Below the pieces are notes generated by a model. That model was not told the DNA's origin. It saw only the letters and a program-made list of their open reading frames with translations, and did not search any database. The position numbers and the translations under genes were made by a program. A stretch of DNA of 6,763 bases. It comes from Anaerolineaceae bacterium. GTDB taxonomy: Bacteria > Chloroflexota > Anaerolineae > Anaerolineales > Anaerolineaceae. This document shows, one piece after another, positions 1-6,460 of this stretch. Every line of letters starts with the position of its first letter. Position 1 is the first letter of the stretch. The DNA is taken from contig WOZA01000043.1 in the NCBI GenBank assembly GCA_011620505.1, positions 1-6,763 of the forward strand. Reading direction: 5' to 3'.

Positions 1-6
1 TGGGTT

Positions 7-12
7 TATAAT
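7..12 (+). promoter_or_regulatory. Probable -10 box of the MgtE_N/CBS-Nramp operon promoter
   Basis: A perfect TATAAT hexamer lies at 7-12. The matching -35 box would fall before the window and cannot be checked. Transcription would start near A19, giving an untranslated leader of about 215 nt before the ATG at 236. No other equally good -10 was seen between here and the gene. The long structured leader that follows supports the assignment. Confidence 0.5.
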
Positions 13-50
13 TAGTGCATTAATGTGAGAGAGTGAAATGGAACCTGTTG

Positions 51-235
51 TGATACTTGAAAGCGAAAGTTTATCTGCAGACGATCAGCCTGACCCTGCA
101 AGTATCAAGGGACTCTCCGCTCAGAGGTACTCAGCCGCGTAAATCATCCGCGGGCAAGGGTACTGGTGAGCGAGCCTGTCCCTTGTAATTTTTGCTTTCA
201 CCAATAAAAACTACATACTGACTGTGAGGTGAGAG
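51..235 (+). ncRNA. Structured 5' leader RNA, candidate orphan riboswitch
   Basis: Several long helices can be drawn by hand. TGATACTTG (51-59) is exactly complementary to 99-107. CAAGGGAC (106-113) is exactly complementary to 178-185 and encloses CGCTCA/TGAGCG (118-123/167-172), GTACTC/GGGTAC (127-132/158-163) and CCGCG/CGCGG (135-139/149-153). Positions 58-71 can form 14 consecutive pairs, two of them G-U, with 187-200. CTTTCACC (195-202) can pair over 8 bp with GGTGAGAG (228-235), which contains the ribosome-binding site. The last two helices share 195-200 and exclude each other, as expected of a translational on/off switch. The main stem is followed by a T-rich stretch (189-193), so attenuation is also possible. 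I could not match the conserved cores of the Mn2+ (yybP-ykoY), Mg2+ (M-box), NiCo, T-box or c-di-AMP classes. The ligand is unknown; a metal ion is the natural guess from the genes downstream. Confidence 0.5.
226..233 (+). promoter_or_regulatory. Ribosome-binding site, possibly sequestered
   Basis: GAGGTGAG lies a few bases before the ATG at 236 and fixes that start. GGTGAGAG (228-235) is complementary to CTTTCACC (195-202), with one G-U pair. The leader can therefore mask this site. Confidence 0.65.
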
Positions 236-1501
236 ATGATCTATTTAAGCAAACTACTTAATCAAAAAGTTTGGGATGCTTTTGGGCATGTCGTCGGGAA
301 GTTGGACGATCTTCTGGTGGATAAAACCGACCAACCCATGCCCCCCATCACAGCTATCGCTATCAAGGATGGATCCCCAGAGTGCAAATTGGTCGATGCA
401 AAAGACATCGCCACACTTTGGCCGAGCATCACCCTGAACGTGGACCTCTCCAAACTGGACCTTTATGAACCAACCGGGCACGAGCTTTATCTCAAGCAGC
501 GGGCACTCGATCAACAAATCGTAGACACTGAAGGCAAGCGCGTGGTGCGGGTGAATGACCTGCAAATTGCCCGAAAAAACGATTGCTTCTATCTCACCGG
601 GGTCGATGTGGGGGGAACGGGCCTTTTGCGCCGATTGGGGTTGGAGAACCTTGCCAAGTCAGTAGCCAAAGCCCTCAAAAAGCGTTGGAAGACTCATGTA
701 ATCCCCTGGGAAGACGTCGCATCGATTGAACACGACGATCCGCTACGATTGAAGGTTTCGCAGGACCGTTTGGTGCAGATGGAGCCAGCTGATATCGCCC
801 TGATCCTTGATGACCTCGACCAACACACAAGTAAGGCCTTGCTGCAGGGGTTCACGGATGAGCAATTGGCAGATACCCTTGAGGAATCTTCTTCAGAAGT
901 CCAGCAAGCGGTTATTGCCGCTTTACAGCCGGAACGTGCCGCGGATATTTTGGAAGAAATGGATCCTGACGAAGCCGCCGACCTCCTGGCAGATATGGAT
1001 GATCAGGTCAGCGAGCAGTTGCTGAAGCTGATGGAAGATGAAGACGAAGAGGATGTCCGTACTCTTTTGCGCTACCCTGAAGACTCCGCAGGCGGCATCA
1101 TGACCACCGAATTTGCCTGGGTCCCGGCAGAATACACTGTGGAACAAGCGCTGCAACACTTGCGTACCAATGAAGAAGCAAAAGATGACGAATTCATGTT
1201 CTATGTCTATCTGCTCGATAAAAATAAGAGGCTTCAAGGTGTGGTCAGGCTGCGCGATCTGGTAACTGCCCCCCTGGACCAGCAACTTTCCGCCTGGTTT
1301 GATGACGACCCGGTGGTGGTCAATCCCCTCACCCCCCAGGAAGAAGCTGCCTACCTGGTAGCAAAATACAACCTTATGGCCGTGCCGGTGATCGATCCGG
1401 AAAGCAAGGTGATGCTTGGGATCGTCACGGTGGATGACGCGATCGACACCGTCCTTCCTACAGCCTGGAAGAAGAAATTACCGCGCTTCGCCGGGAGGTA
1501 A
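236..1501 (+). CDS. Soluble PRC-barrel / MgtE_N / CBS-pair protein, probable Mg2+-sensing regulator
   Basis: This 421-residue protein has no hydrophobic segment long enough to cross a membrane, so it is probably cytosolic. Residues 1-75 and about 95-168 look like PRC-barrel-type beta domains. Residues about 178-283 match the MgtE_N superhelical repeat, with EPADIALIL, ERAADILEEMDPDEAADLLA and RYPEDSAGGIMTTE as clear family signatures. Residues about 287-345 and 352-410 form two CBS motifs. In MgtE magnesium channels the N and CBS domains bind Mg2+ and gate the pore; here the MgtE membrane domain is absent. The TAA stop falls 3 bp before the ATG of an Nramp-type transporter, so the likely role is sensing Mg2+ (or a nucleotide bound by CBS) and controlling that transporter. 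That role is inferred. An acidic run at 267-273 (EDEDEED) is the sort of segment that can bind divalent metal. The start has a good ribosome-binding site. Confidence 0.85.
   Translation: MIYLSKLLNQKVWDAFGHVVGKLDDLLVDKTDQPMPPITAIAIKDGSPECKLVDAKDIATLWPSITLNVDLSKLDLYEPTGHELYLKQRALDQQIVDTEGKRVVRVNDLQIARKNDCFYLTGVDVGGTGLLRRLGLENLAKSVAKALKKRWKTHVIPWEDVASIEHDDPLRLKVSQDRLVQMEPADIALILDDLDQHTSKALLQGFTDEQLADTLEESSSEVQQAVIAALQPERAADILEEMDPDEAADLLADMDDQVSEQLLKLMEDEDEEDVRTLLRYPEDSAGGIMTTEFAWVPAEYTVEQALQHLRTNEEAKDDEFMFYVYLLDKNKRLQGVVRLRDLVTAPLDQQLSAWFDDDPVVVNPLTPQEEAAYLVAKYNLMAVPVIDPESKVMLGIVTVDDAIDTVLPTAWKKKLPRFAGR
1493..1501 (+). promoter_or_regulatory. Ribosome-binding site of the Nramp gene overlapping the upstream stop codon
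   Basis: GGGAGGTAA contains a strong Shine-Dalgarno core and also the TAA stop of the upstream gene. The ATG follows at 1505. This arrangement implies translational coupling and similar output of the two proteins. Confidence 0.75.
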
Positions 1502-1504
1502 GTC

Positions 1505-2755
1505 ATGAAAAAGATGAAACTACCTTTATGGCTGAAGAATTTTCTTCTACTTCTGAGCGTGCTTGGACCTGGGCTGATCACCGCTTCTGCGGACAATGAT
1601 GCGCCTGGGATTGCCACTTATTCAATGGTTGGCTCAACGTATGGATACAACTTTCTCTGGTTGATCCTGGTCATCACAGTCGGTGAGGTGGTTATCCTGG
1701 AAATGGTGGCTCGAATGGGCGCCGTGACCGGAAAAGGCACTGCTGACTTGATCCGGGAAAAGTTTGGGGTGAAGATGACAACCTTCGCCATGTTGTGTCT
1801 GTTGATTGCCAATCTGGGAACAACTGTGGCAGAGTTCGCAGGGGTTGCTGCAGCTGGCGAGCTCTTTGGCATCAGCAAGGTTATTACTGTGCCGATCATG
1901 GCGGTGATTATGGGGTTGTTTATTCTGCGCAGCAACTACAAAATCATCGAAAAAATACTGATCGGTCTGAGCCTGGCTGCGCTGAGTTATGTTGCGACGG
2001 TTTTTATCATAAAACCGGATTGGGGAGTGATCTTGCACGACACCGTGCGACCACAAATACAATTTACCAGCGACTATATCGTATCCATCTTAGCTGTGAT
2101 CGGAACGACCATTACCCCCTGGGCCATCTTTTACTTGCAGGCTTCGGTGGCAGATAAAGGCGTTTCGATGGAAAATTACAGGGACACCAGGCTCGACGTG
2201 ACGGTTGGTTCCGCCTGGGGAAACGTGATCTCAGCCTTTATCATCATCGTCACTGCCGCCACCCTGTTCAAAGTTGGCATTCACGTGGAGGATGCCAAAG
2301 ATGCAGCCATGGCACTTGCGCCACTGGCAGGAGAGGCTTCCACGATTCTTTTTGCATTGGGTCTGCTGGGAGCGTCACTGCTGGCAGTCTCGGTGCTTCC
2401 GCTTTCCACCACTTATGCAGTCTGTGAGGCATTTGGGTTTGAACGCGGTTTAAACCGCAGTTTCCGGGATGCGCCGGTTTTTTATGGTTCCTTTATTGGA
2501 ATTATCGTTTTTAGTGTGTTGATTGTCCTGATCCCGGGGATGCCGCTCTTCCAAATGATGATCCTTTCGCAGACCATCAACGCGATCTTACTCCCTGTGA
2601 TCCTGATACTGGTATTACGACTGGCTAATGACAAGGCGGTGATGGGCAAGTATCGCAATACCAGGCTGACTAACATCCTGGCAATCGCAATTACTACATT
2701 GATTGTTGGTGTCACGGTTATCTTATTATTGGAACCGCTTCTCAACATCGTATGA
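1505..2755 (+). CDS. Nramp-family divalent metal transporter, Nramp-related clade with altered metal site
   Basis: This 416-residue, highly hydrophobic protein fits about 11 membrane helices in the LeuT-like Nramp fold. TM1 carries GPGLITASADNDAPGIATYS (21-40). The canonical DPGN metal motif aligns with D32-A-P-G35, so the Asp is kept while Asn becomes Gly. TM6 carries GTTITPW (200-206) where classical transporters have an MPH motif; the metal-binding Met becomes Thr204 and the His becomes Trp206. EMVARMGAVTGKG (65-77) and NLGTTVAEFAG (103-113) are also family-like. Classical Nramps (MntH) import Mn2+ and Fe2+ using the Met as a soft ligand. Loss of that ligand, as in Nramp-related magnesium transporters, favours a harder ion such as Mg2+. 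The MgtE_N/CBS gene immediately upstream points the same way. Substrate is therefore probably Mg2+, with Mn2+ not excluded. The family call is firm and the substrate call is inference. Confidence 0.88.
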   Translation: MKKMKLPLWLKNFLLLLSVLGPGLITASADNDAPGIATYSMVGSTYGYNFLWLILVITVGEVVILEMVARMGAVTGKGTADLIREKFGVKMTTFAMLCLLIANLGTTVAEFAGVAAAGELFGISKVITVPIMAVIMGLFILRSNYKIIEKILIGLSLAALSYVATVFIIKPDWGVILHDTVRPQIQFTSDYIVSILAVIGTTITPWAIFYLQASVADKGVSMENYRDTRLDVTVGSAWGNVISAFIIIVTAATLFKVGIHVEDAKDAAMALAPLAGEASTILFALGLLGASLLAVSVLPLSTTYAVCEAFGFERGLNRSFRDAPVFYGSFIGIIVFSVLIVLIPGMPLFQMMILSQTINAILLPVILILVLRLANDKAVMGKYRNTRLTNILAIAITTLIVGVTVILLLEPLLNIV

Positions 2756-2787
2756 TTTGGATTTATTCAGAGAACAAGCCAGCCTGC

Positions 2788-2817
2788 AACACCCCGTCTC
2801 AACATGGGGTGTTTTTT
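2788..2817 (+). terminator. Intrinsic terminator of the MgtE_N/CBS-Nramp operon
   Basis: AACACCCC (2788-2795) pairs perfectly with GGGGTGTT (2806-2813) around a 10-nt loop, and a run of six T follows (2812-2817). It lies 32 bp after the Nramp stop. The T run overlaps the first bases of the convergent ATPase stop codon (2816-2818). Read on the minus strand the hairpin is followed by GTTGCAGG, not a U tract, so it should act only on plus-strand transcripts. Confidence 0.85.
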
Positions 2818-3814
2818 AGTTCCGAAGTTCCTGTAAAAGCTCGTAAATACTCCCAAACGTAACTGCTTGACCCTCGTGCTCGAGTTGCCAGGTTGTAGTG
2901 CCGTTTTTCGTTATCACGCTTACGGAAGGAAAAGCTGGCAGCTTCTCCTCTTCCACGTGATAGCCCGCTCTTACGAGTGCCCGACGTGTCCAGATGGCCT
3001 CGGGTCCTTGCCCCTCCAGAAAGACAGGTTTGGAACCACGATGTTGGGTATCGAAGGAGCCTGAGAGTGGGTCAAAACGCACCCCCGCGCGATTGAAGAT
3101 CTGAGCAAAGCTGCCATTTAGCACCAGGTCTTCCGGCGCCCCCTGGCTGATCTGCCCCGAGTCGTCCATCAGCCAAATTCGGTCAGCATGCCGCAAAGCG
3201 AGATCGAGGTCATGGGTGGACGTCAGGACTGCCTTATCATTTCCGCCGGCGAGATCGTGGAGCAAGTCCATCACCACCACCCTGCCAGGCAAGTCCAGGT
3301 AGGCGGTTGGCTCGTCCAGAACCAAGAGACGAGGTTCCTGCGCCAACGCGCGCGCAATCATCACCTTTTGGCGTTCGCCATCGCTGAGGGTATGGATGTA
3401 CCGATGGCTGAGGTTTTCCACCCCCACGACCCGGAGGGTTTCGTGCACGACATCCCAATCATGGTCAGTCATCCGGTCGAACATGCCGGTGAAGGGGAAA
3501 CGCCCCATTGCAACTAACTCATCTACGCGCATGGCTCCAACGGATATGGGAGTGGTGAGAACCACGCTCACCTGGTTGGCTAACTCACGCGGATGATAGG
3601 TTGCCAGTATTCGTCCGGAAAGTTGTATTTCACCAGCCAGTTTGGGCTGCAGACCGATCACGGTGCGCAGTAAAGTGGATTTGCCTACTCCATTCGGACC
3701 CACAAGGCAGACAAATTCGCCGGCACTGAGCTGCAGGTTAAGCTGATTGGCGACCACTCTTGGCGTTTTTCCGCCATTTTTATAGCCGATTGTCAGCGCG
3801 CTGGTTTGCAGCAC
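2816..3814 (-). CDS. btuD: ABC transporter ATPase of a BtuFCD-type corrinoid importer
   Basis: This 332-residue cytosolic ATPase should power the importer as a dimer. It shows Walker A GPNGVGKST (39-47), ABC signature LSDGERQ (143-149), Walker B LLVLDEP (163-169), D-loop AYLD (171-174) and H-loop His201. It belongs to the FecE/BtuD-like group. At the Q-loop the usual Gln is replaced: the segment reads VVLTTP (84-89). About 80 residues follow the core (roughly 250-332), so it is longer than the roughly 250 residues of E. coli BtuD; I do not recognise that tail. The start is taken as GTG at 3814, because the next residues (LQTSALTIGY) match how family members begin. It has no Shine-Dalgarno: the preceding bases on the coding strand read ATCCTCCT. 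The permease stop ends 8 bp before it, so translation probably depends on coupling. Specificity for corrinoids rests on the operon's cobalamin riboswitch, since FecE-type ATPases also serve haem and siderophore systems. Confidence 0.85.
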   Translation of the reverse strand: MLQTSALTIGYKNGGKTPRVVANQLNLQLSAGEFVCLVGPNGVGKSTLLRTVIGLQPKLAGEIQLSGRILATYHPRELANQVSVVLTTPISVGAMRVDELVAMGRFPFTGMFDRMTDHDWDVVHETLRVVGVENLSHRYIHTLSDGERQKVMIARALAQEPRLLVLDEPTAYLDLPGRVVVMDLLHDLAGGNDKAVLTSTHDLDLALRHADRIWLMDDSGQISQGAPEDLVLNGSFAQIFNRAGVRFDPLSGSFDTQHRGSKPVFLEGQGPEAIWTRRALVRAGYHVEEEKLPAFPSVSVITKNGTTTWQLEHEGQAVTFGSIYELLQELRN

Positions 3815-3822
3815 AGGAGGAT

Positions 3823-4896
3823 TCAGACGTTGAAGGATGTGGCACCTCGCTTTCGTTTAAGTATCACCCACACCACGAACGGGGCACCAAACAGGGAGGT
3901 CACGACGTTAATTGGCAGCACAAGCTGACTGCCTGGCAATTGGGCTATCAGACTGGCAGCCATCGACACGGCTGCTCCAATCAGGATGATTGCCGGGATG
4001 AGAATTTTATGATTCGACGTCTTGAACAGGTTTCGAGCAATGTGTGGGACTGCCACACCGATGAAACCGATGGGTCCGCAAAAAGCCGTTACGGCACCTG
4101 AGAGTACAGAGGCACTGAGCAGTATGGTAAAACGCAGCAAACCGACATTGAGACCCATCGTACGGGCGTAATCCTCCCCCAAGAGCAGCGCGTTTAAGCC
4201 CTTGGGTAATAAAGCCATCAACCCGACACCTGCAAGAATTACCAGTGACATCACCTTGAGCTGCGTCCAATTGACCCCACTAAAAGAGCCAAAAGACCAG
4301 ATGGAATAAGCCTGGATCCGTTCTGGCGCGCTAAAGTAGACCAGCAGGCTGACAACAGCACTGGTCGCATGACCAAACATCAACCCAAGGATCAGTAAAG
4401 TTGTGGGGTTTTGCACCCATCTTCCCACCAGCAGGATCAGCGCGAGCACCAATCCCGCACCTGCGGATGCCGCCAGCACAAGCGAAAATTCTCCGCGCAG
4501 ATTGAGCGCCGGCAGGAACAAACCACCCACAAAACCCGATCCGAGGATAGCTATCGCCACGCCCAGGCTGGCTCCGGAATTGATGCCCAGGATAAAAGGA
4601 TCCGCCAGAGGATTGCGAAACATGGTTTGCATCTGCAGCCCCGCAGCACTGAGGGCAATGCCGGCCAAAGCCGCTGTCAGGACGCGAGGCAGGCGTGAGT
4701 TTTGGACGATGTATACCCAGCTTTCCCGCACGCCTTCTTTACCAACGAGGATGCCCCAGATGTCCTTGAGGGGAATTCTGACCGATCCGAGTGCAAGATT
4801 GAGCAGAAACAATGCCAGGATCAGGAACAGGAACAGCCCAAAAAGCCACAGACGCTTTGTCTTTTGGCTCGCAGGGCTATCTGGGGATTGGTTCAT
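3823..4896 (-). CDS. btuC: FecCD/BtuC-family permease of a corrinoid importer
   Basis: This 357-residue integral membrane protein forms the channel as a homodimer in type II ABC importers. After a hydrophilic N-terminus (1-15) it is almost entirely hydrophobic, consistent with about 10 helices. Family hallmarks are RLPRVLTAALAGIALSAAG (68-86) followed by RNPLADP (94-100) and GINSGASLG (104-112), GEDYARTMGLNV (240-251), GPIGFIGVAVPHIAR (274-288, near the ATPase coupling region) and LPINVVTSLFGAPF (327-340) with a basic end (KRKR). The ATG at 4896 is preceded by GAGGAAA at good spacing. The gene lies 31 bp after the binding-protein stop and 8 bp before the ATPase start, in one riboswitch-controlled operon. 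Length is close to the family norm and nothing appears broken. The substrate, a corrinoid, is inferred from the riboswitch. Confidence 0.9.
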   Translation of the reverse strand: MNQSPDSPASQKTKRLWLFGLFLFLILALFLLNLALGSVRIPLKDIWGILVGKEGVRESWVYIVQNSRLPRVLTAALAGIALSAAGLQMQTMFRNPLADPFILGINSGASLGVAIAILGSGFVGGLFLPALNLRGEFSLVLAASAGAGLVLALILLVGRWVQNPTTLLILGLMFGHATSAVVSLLVYFSAPERIQAYSIWSFGSFSGVNWTQLKVMSLVILAGVGLMALLPKGLNALLLGEDYARTMGLNVGLLRFTILLSASVLSGAVTAFCGPIGFIGVAVPHIARNLFKTSNHKILIPAIILIGAAVSMAASLIAQLPGSQLVLPINVVTSLFGAPFVVWVILKRKRGATSFNV

Positions 4897-4927
4897 TGTG
4901 GTTTCCTCGTTGAAAGATTTAAAGGGA

Positions 4928-6148
4928 TTATTGCAGTGCCTGATAGTAGAAAAACTCGTGTTCAGGCAGCAAGTCTGGATAGAACGCTTTGATCAGGTCC
5001 ATCAGGATGACATCCGGAGCAGCAGCACCGCTCTCAAAGTAGTCCACAGCACCCGAAGCATTCATGCGTTTGCTATAGGTGTAGACTTTACCTTCCTGGT
5101 AGGCTTTAAAATCTGCGTAACGGGCATCCATTGCCGCCAGTGCAGATAAGTCGCTCAACGCGCCTACATTGACCCAATAATCAGCATCTTTTGCTCGTTC
5201 GAGAACAACCTCAAAATCAAGCGGCTGAGCTCCACTGCCTTCAATGTCTTTGAAAAGATAATCGGCTCCAGCATCTGCCAACAAGATGGCAATATAGCTC
5301 TCACCGCCCGGCATGTACCAGGTGCCTTCATAGGCGGTATTTGTAAAAACTGTTACGCGTGTAGACAGATTGCTTGTGAGCGTTTTTGCTTGTTGGTAGC
5401 GGGCAACCATTTCATCGAACAGGCGGTCAGCCTCGACTTCTTTTTCAAAAAATGCGGCAATGAACTTACCCCATTCAGCACGACCAAGCGGGTCCTGTTC
5501 GAGGTAATCGGAGTTGATCACAACCCTGAGACCAGCTTCAAGCAGTTGAGGATGGGAATCATATTCCGCAAAACCACTGGCGGAGGTCATGATCAGATCG
5601 GGATTGAGATCGATCAGACTTTCAATGTTAATAACTGCTCCGCTGCCTACTTCGGCGACCGTGCCAGCTTTAAGCCAATTTTGCACCTCTGCATTGTAGA
5701 TATATGCGCCAGAATCGACTGCTACCAGGCTGGAAAGTTCATCAATCTGTTCAAGGAAAGGCAGGTAGGTGGTGGAAAGTGAGACAAAACTCTCAACAGG
5801 CGTGTGTACAATCAAGGCATCATCAATCCCGCTTGGGTCAGCCTGACCGTTTGGCACGAGCGCGTATCGAATTGGTTCGGTGGCACCAGCCCAGGGCATG
5901 AGAACCGTCAGAAGTTTATAGCCTTCCTTGTATTCAAGCGTGAAGTTCCTGGCATAATCGATGGTAACTTGTGCGTCACTCGCAGGTGCTTCAGTTTGTT
6001 CCTCAACAGGATAAGTTATTTCAGTAGGGGTTTCCAGCGGATAGGTAATTCCGACAGGAGCTGCGGTCTCGACCACCTGAGCAGGTGCCTGGCAGGCAGG
6101 CAAAGCCAGGAGGATCAATACAGCCAGAAGGGTCACGATTTTTTTCAT
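4928..6148 (-). CDS. btuF: Lipoprotein substrate-binding protein of a corrinoid importer (BtuF-like)
   Basis: This 406-residue protein should capture the corrinoid outside the membrane and deliver it to the permease. Residues 1-18 are a lipoprotein signal: KK, a hydrophobic core, then the LPAC lipobox with the lipid-bearing Cys19. A Pro/Glu/Thr-rich linker (about 20-58) contains a near-duplicate decapeptide, ITYPLETPTE (34-43) and ITYPVEEQTE (44-53). The rest (about 60-400) is a TroA-type periplasmic binding domain (Peripla_BP_2). It includes SLSTTYLPFLEQI (123-135), the INIESLIDLNPDLIM stretch (173-187) and MPGGESYIAILLADAGADYL (279-298). The C-terminus has YFESGAAAPDVILMDLIK (370-387). Start: ATG at 6148 with GGAGAG a few bases upstream. 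It is the first gene after a cobalamin riboswitch. Relatives bind haem, siderophores or corrinoids, so the ligand rests on the riboswitch. Confidence 0.85.
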   Translation of the reverse strand: MKKIVTLLAVLILLALPACQAPAQVVETAAPVGITYPLETPTEITYPVEEQTEAPASDAQVTIDYARNFTLEYKEGYKLLTVLMPWAGATEPIRYALVPNGQADPSGIDDALIVHTPVESFVSLSTTYLPFLEQIDELSSLVAVDSGAYIYNAEVQNWLKAGTVAEVGSGAVINIESLIDLNPDLIMTSASGFAEYDSHPQLLEAGLRVVINSDYLEQDPLGRAEWGKFIAAFFEKEVEADRLFDEMVARYQQAKTLTSNLSTRVTVFTNTAYEGTWYMPGGESYIAILLADAGADYLFKDIEGSGAQPLDFEVVLERAKDADYWVNVGALSDLSALAAMDARYADFKAYQEGKVYTYSKRMNASGAVDYFESGAAAPDVILMDLIKAFYPDLLPEHEFFYYQALQ

Positions 6149-6163
6149 ATTCTCTCCGATTTC

Positions 6164-6199
6164 AAAAAAATCAACCCCTTCTGGATTAGAAAGGGTTGA
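6164..6199 (-). terminator. Riboswitch-controlled intrinsic terminator before btuF
   Basis: On the minus strand TCAACCCTTTCT (plus 6188-6199) pairs over 12 bp, one of them G-U, with AGAAGGGGTTGA (plus 6171-6182) around a 5-nt loop. Seven T follow directly (plus 6164-6170). The hairpin ends 16 bp before the btuF start codon and sits inside the riboswitch expression platform, so it is the OFF element. Confidence 0.88.
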
Positions 6200-6228
6200 G
6201 AATATGAGCGTTTCTCACCCACCTTCTT
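6193..6228 (-). promoter_or_regulatory. Antiterminator of the cobalamin riboswitch
   Basis: GGGTGAGAA (plus 6212-6220) can pair with TTCTCAACCC (plus 6193-6202), with one bulged A. This captures most of the 5' arm of the terminator. The helix can be extended by AGAAGG (plus 6222-6227) pairing with the CCTTTCT part of that arm. That extension would break the small hairpin at 6222-6240. Terminator and antiterminator therefore exclude each other. Confidence 0.6.
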
Positions 6229-6240
6229 AATCCGAGAAGG
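6222..6240 (-). promoter_or_regulatory. P13-like hairpin of the cobalamin riboswitch
   Basis: CCTTCT and AGAAGG form a 6-bp stem around CGGATTA, just 3' of the aptamer on the minus strand. In cobalamin riboswitches the hairpin in this place makes a kissing contact with loop L5 when ligand is bound. The CGG in this loop could pair with the CCG of the ACCGCAAC segment (plus 6293-6300). Only three pairs are visible, so the contact is tentative. Confidence 0.5.
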
Positions 6241-6254
6241 TTAAATTGGGTTTA

Positions 6255-6366
6255 CTTGAGGGTGGCTTCCTGACTTGTCTGGTGGACTTACAGTTGCGGT
6301 ACAGTGCTGGACTTTCACCAGCTTCCGCCATTACACCTTAGCTTCCGGGCGTAGGGTAACCTCAGT
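6255..6366 (-). ncRNA. Cobalamin riboswitch aptamer
   Basis: On the minus strand the core reads GGAAGCTGGTGAAAGTCCAGC, shown here as its two parts: GGAAGC then the hairpin GCTGG/CCAGC (plus 6318-6322 and 6306-6310). It continues with ACCGCAACTGTAAGTCC. The B12 box AGTCAGGAAGCCACC lies at plus 6261-6275. The outer stem P1 can form between TGAGG (plus 6360-6364) and CCTCA (plus 6257-6261). TTACCC and GGTGTAA near the 5' side can form P2. These are the hallmark conserved segments of the class that binds adenosylcobalamin or related corrinoids. With the antiterminator and terminator that follow, it should stop transcription of the importer when corrinoid is abundant. Confidence 0.93.
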
Positions 6367-6383
6367 ATTTCAGTTGTGACAAT

Positions 6384-6412
6384 ATCTTAGCATTCAAGTC
6401 AGGGAATGTCAA
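6384..6412 (-). promoter_or_regulatory. Promoter of the riboswitch-btuFCD operon
   Basis: A perfect -35 TTGACA (plus 6407-6412) and a -10 TAAGAT (plus 6384-6389) are separated by exactly 17 bp. TG one base before the -10 makes it an extended -10 promoter. Transcription would begin near plus 6377, about 10 nt before the aptamer, which fits a riboswitch transcript well. Confidence 0.8.
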
Positions 6413-6460
6413 TAATGGCCAGAAGTTGCGTCAGATTCGAACAAAAACCCTATGAGAAGG

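Noticed and set aside
51..200. Known metal riboswitch (yybP-ykoY Mn2+, M-box, NiCo), T-box or c-di-AMP element
   Set aside because: The conserved cores, such as GGGGAGTAG and the CGTCA loop of yybP-ykoY or the GTTAGGTGAGGCTCCT-type start of the M-box, are not present in a recognisable order.
1634..2062. Minus-strand 142-codon open frame
   Set aside because: It is antisense to the well-supported Nramp gene. The His/Gln-rich translation is typical of a reverse-frame shadow.
2788..2817. Bidirectional terminator serving both converging operons
   Set aside because: On the minus strand the hairpin is followed by GTTGCAGG, with no U run. The ATPase operon must end by another means or inside the opposing gene.
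4403..5149. Plus-strand 248-codon open frame
   Set aside because: It lies antisense across the permease and the end of the binding protein, both of which have clear family motifs. Its translation is rich in Arg/Ser/Pro with no recognisable domain.
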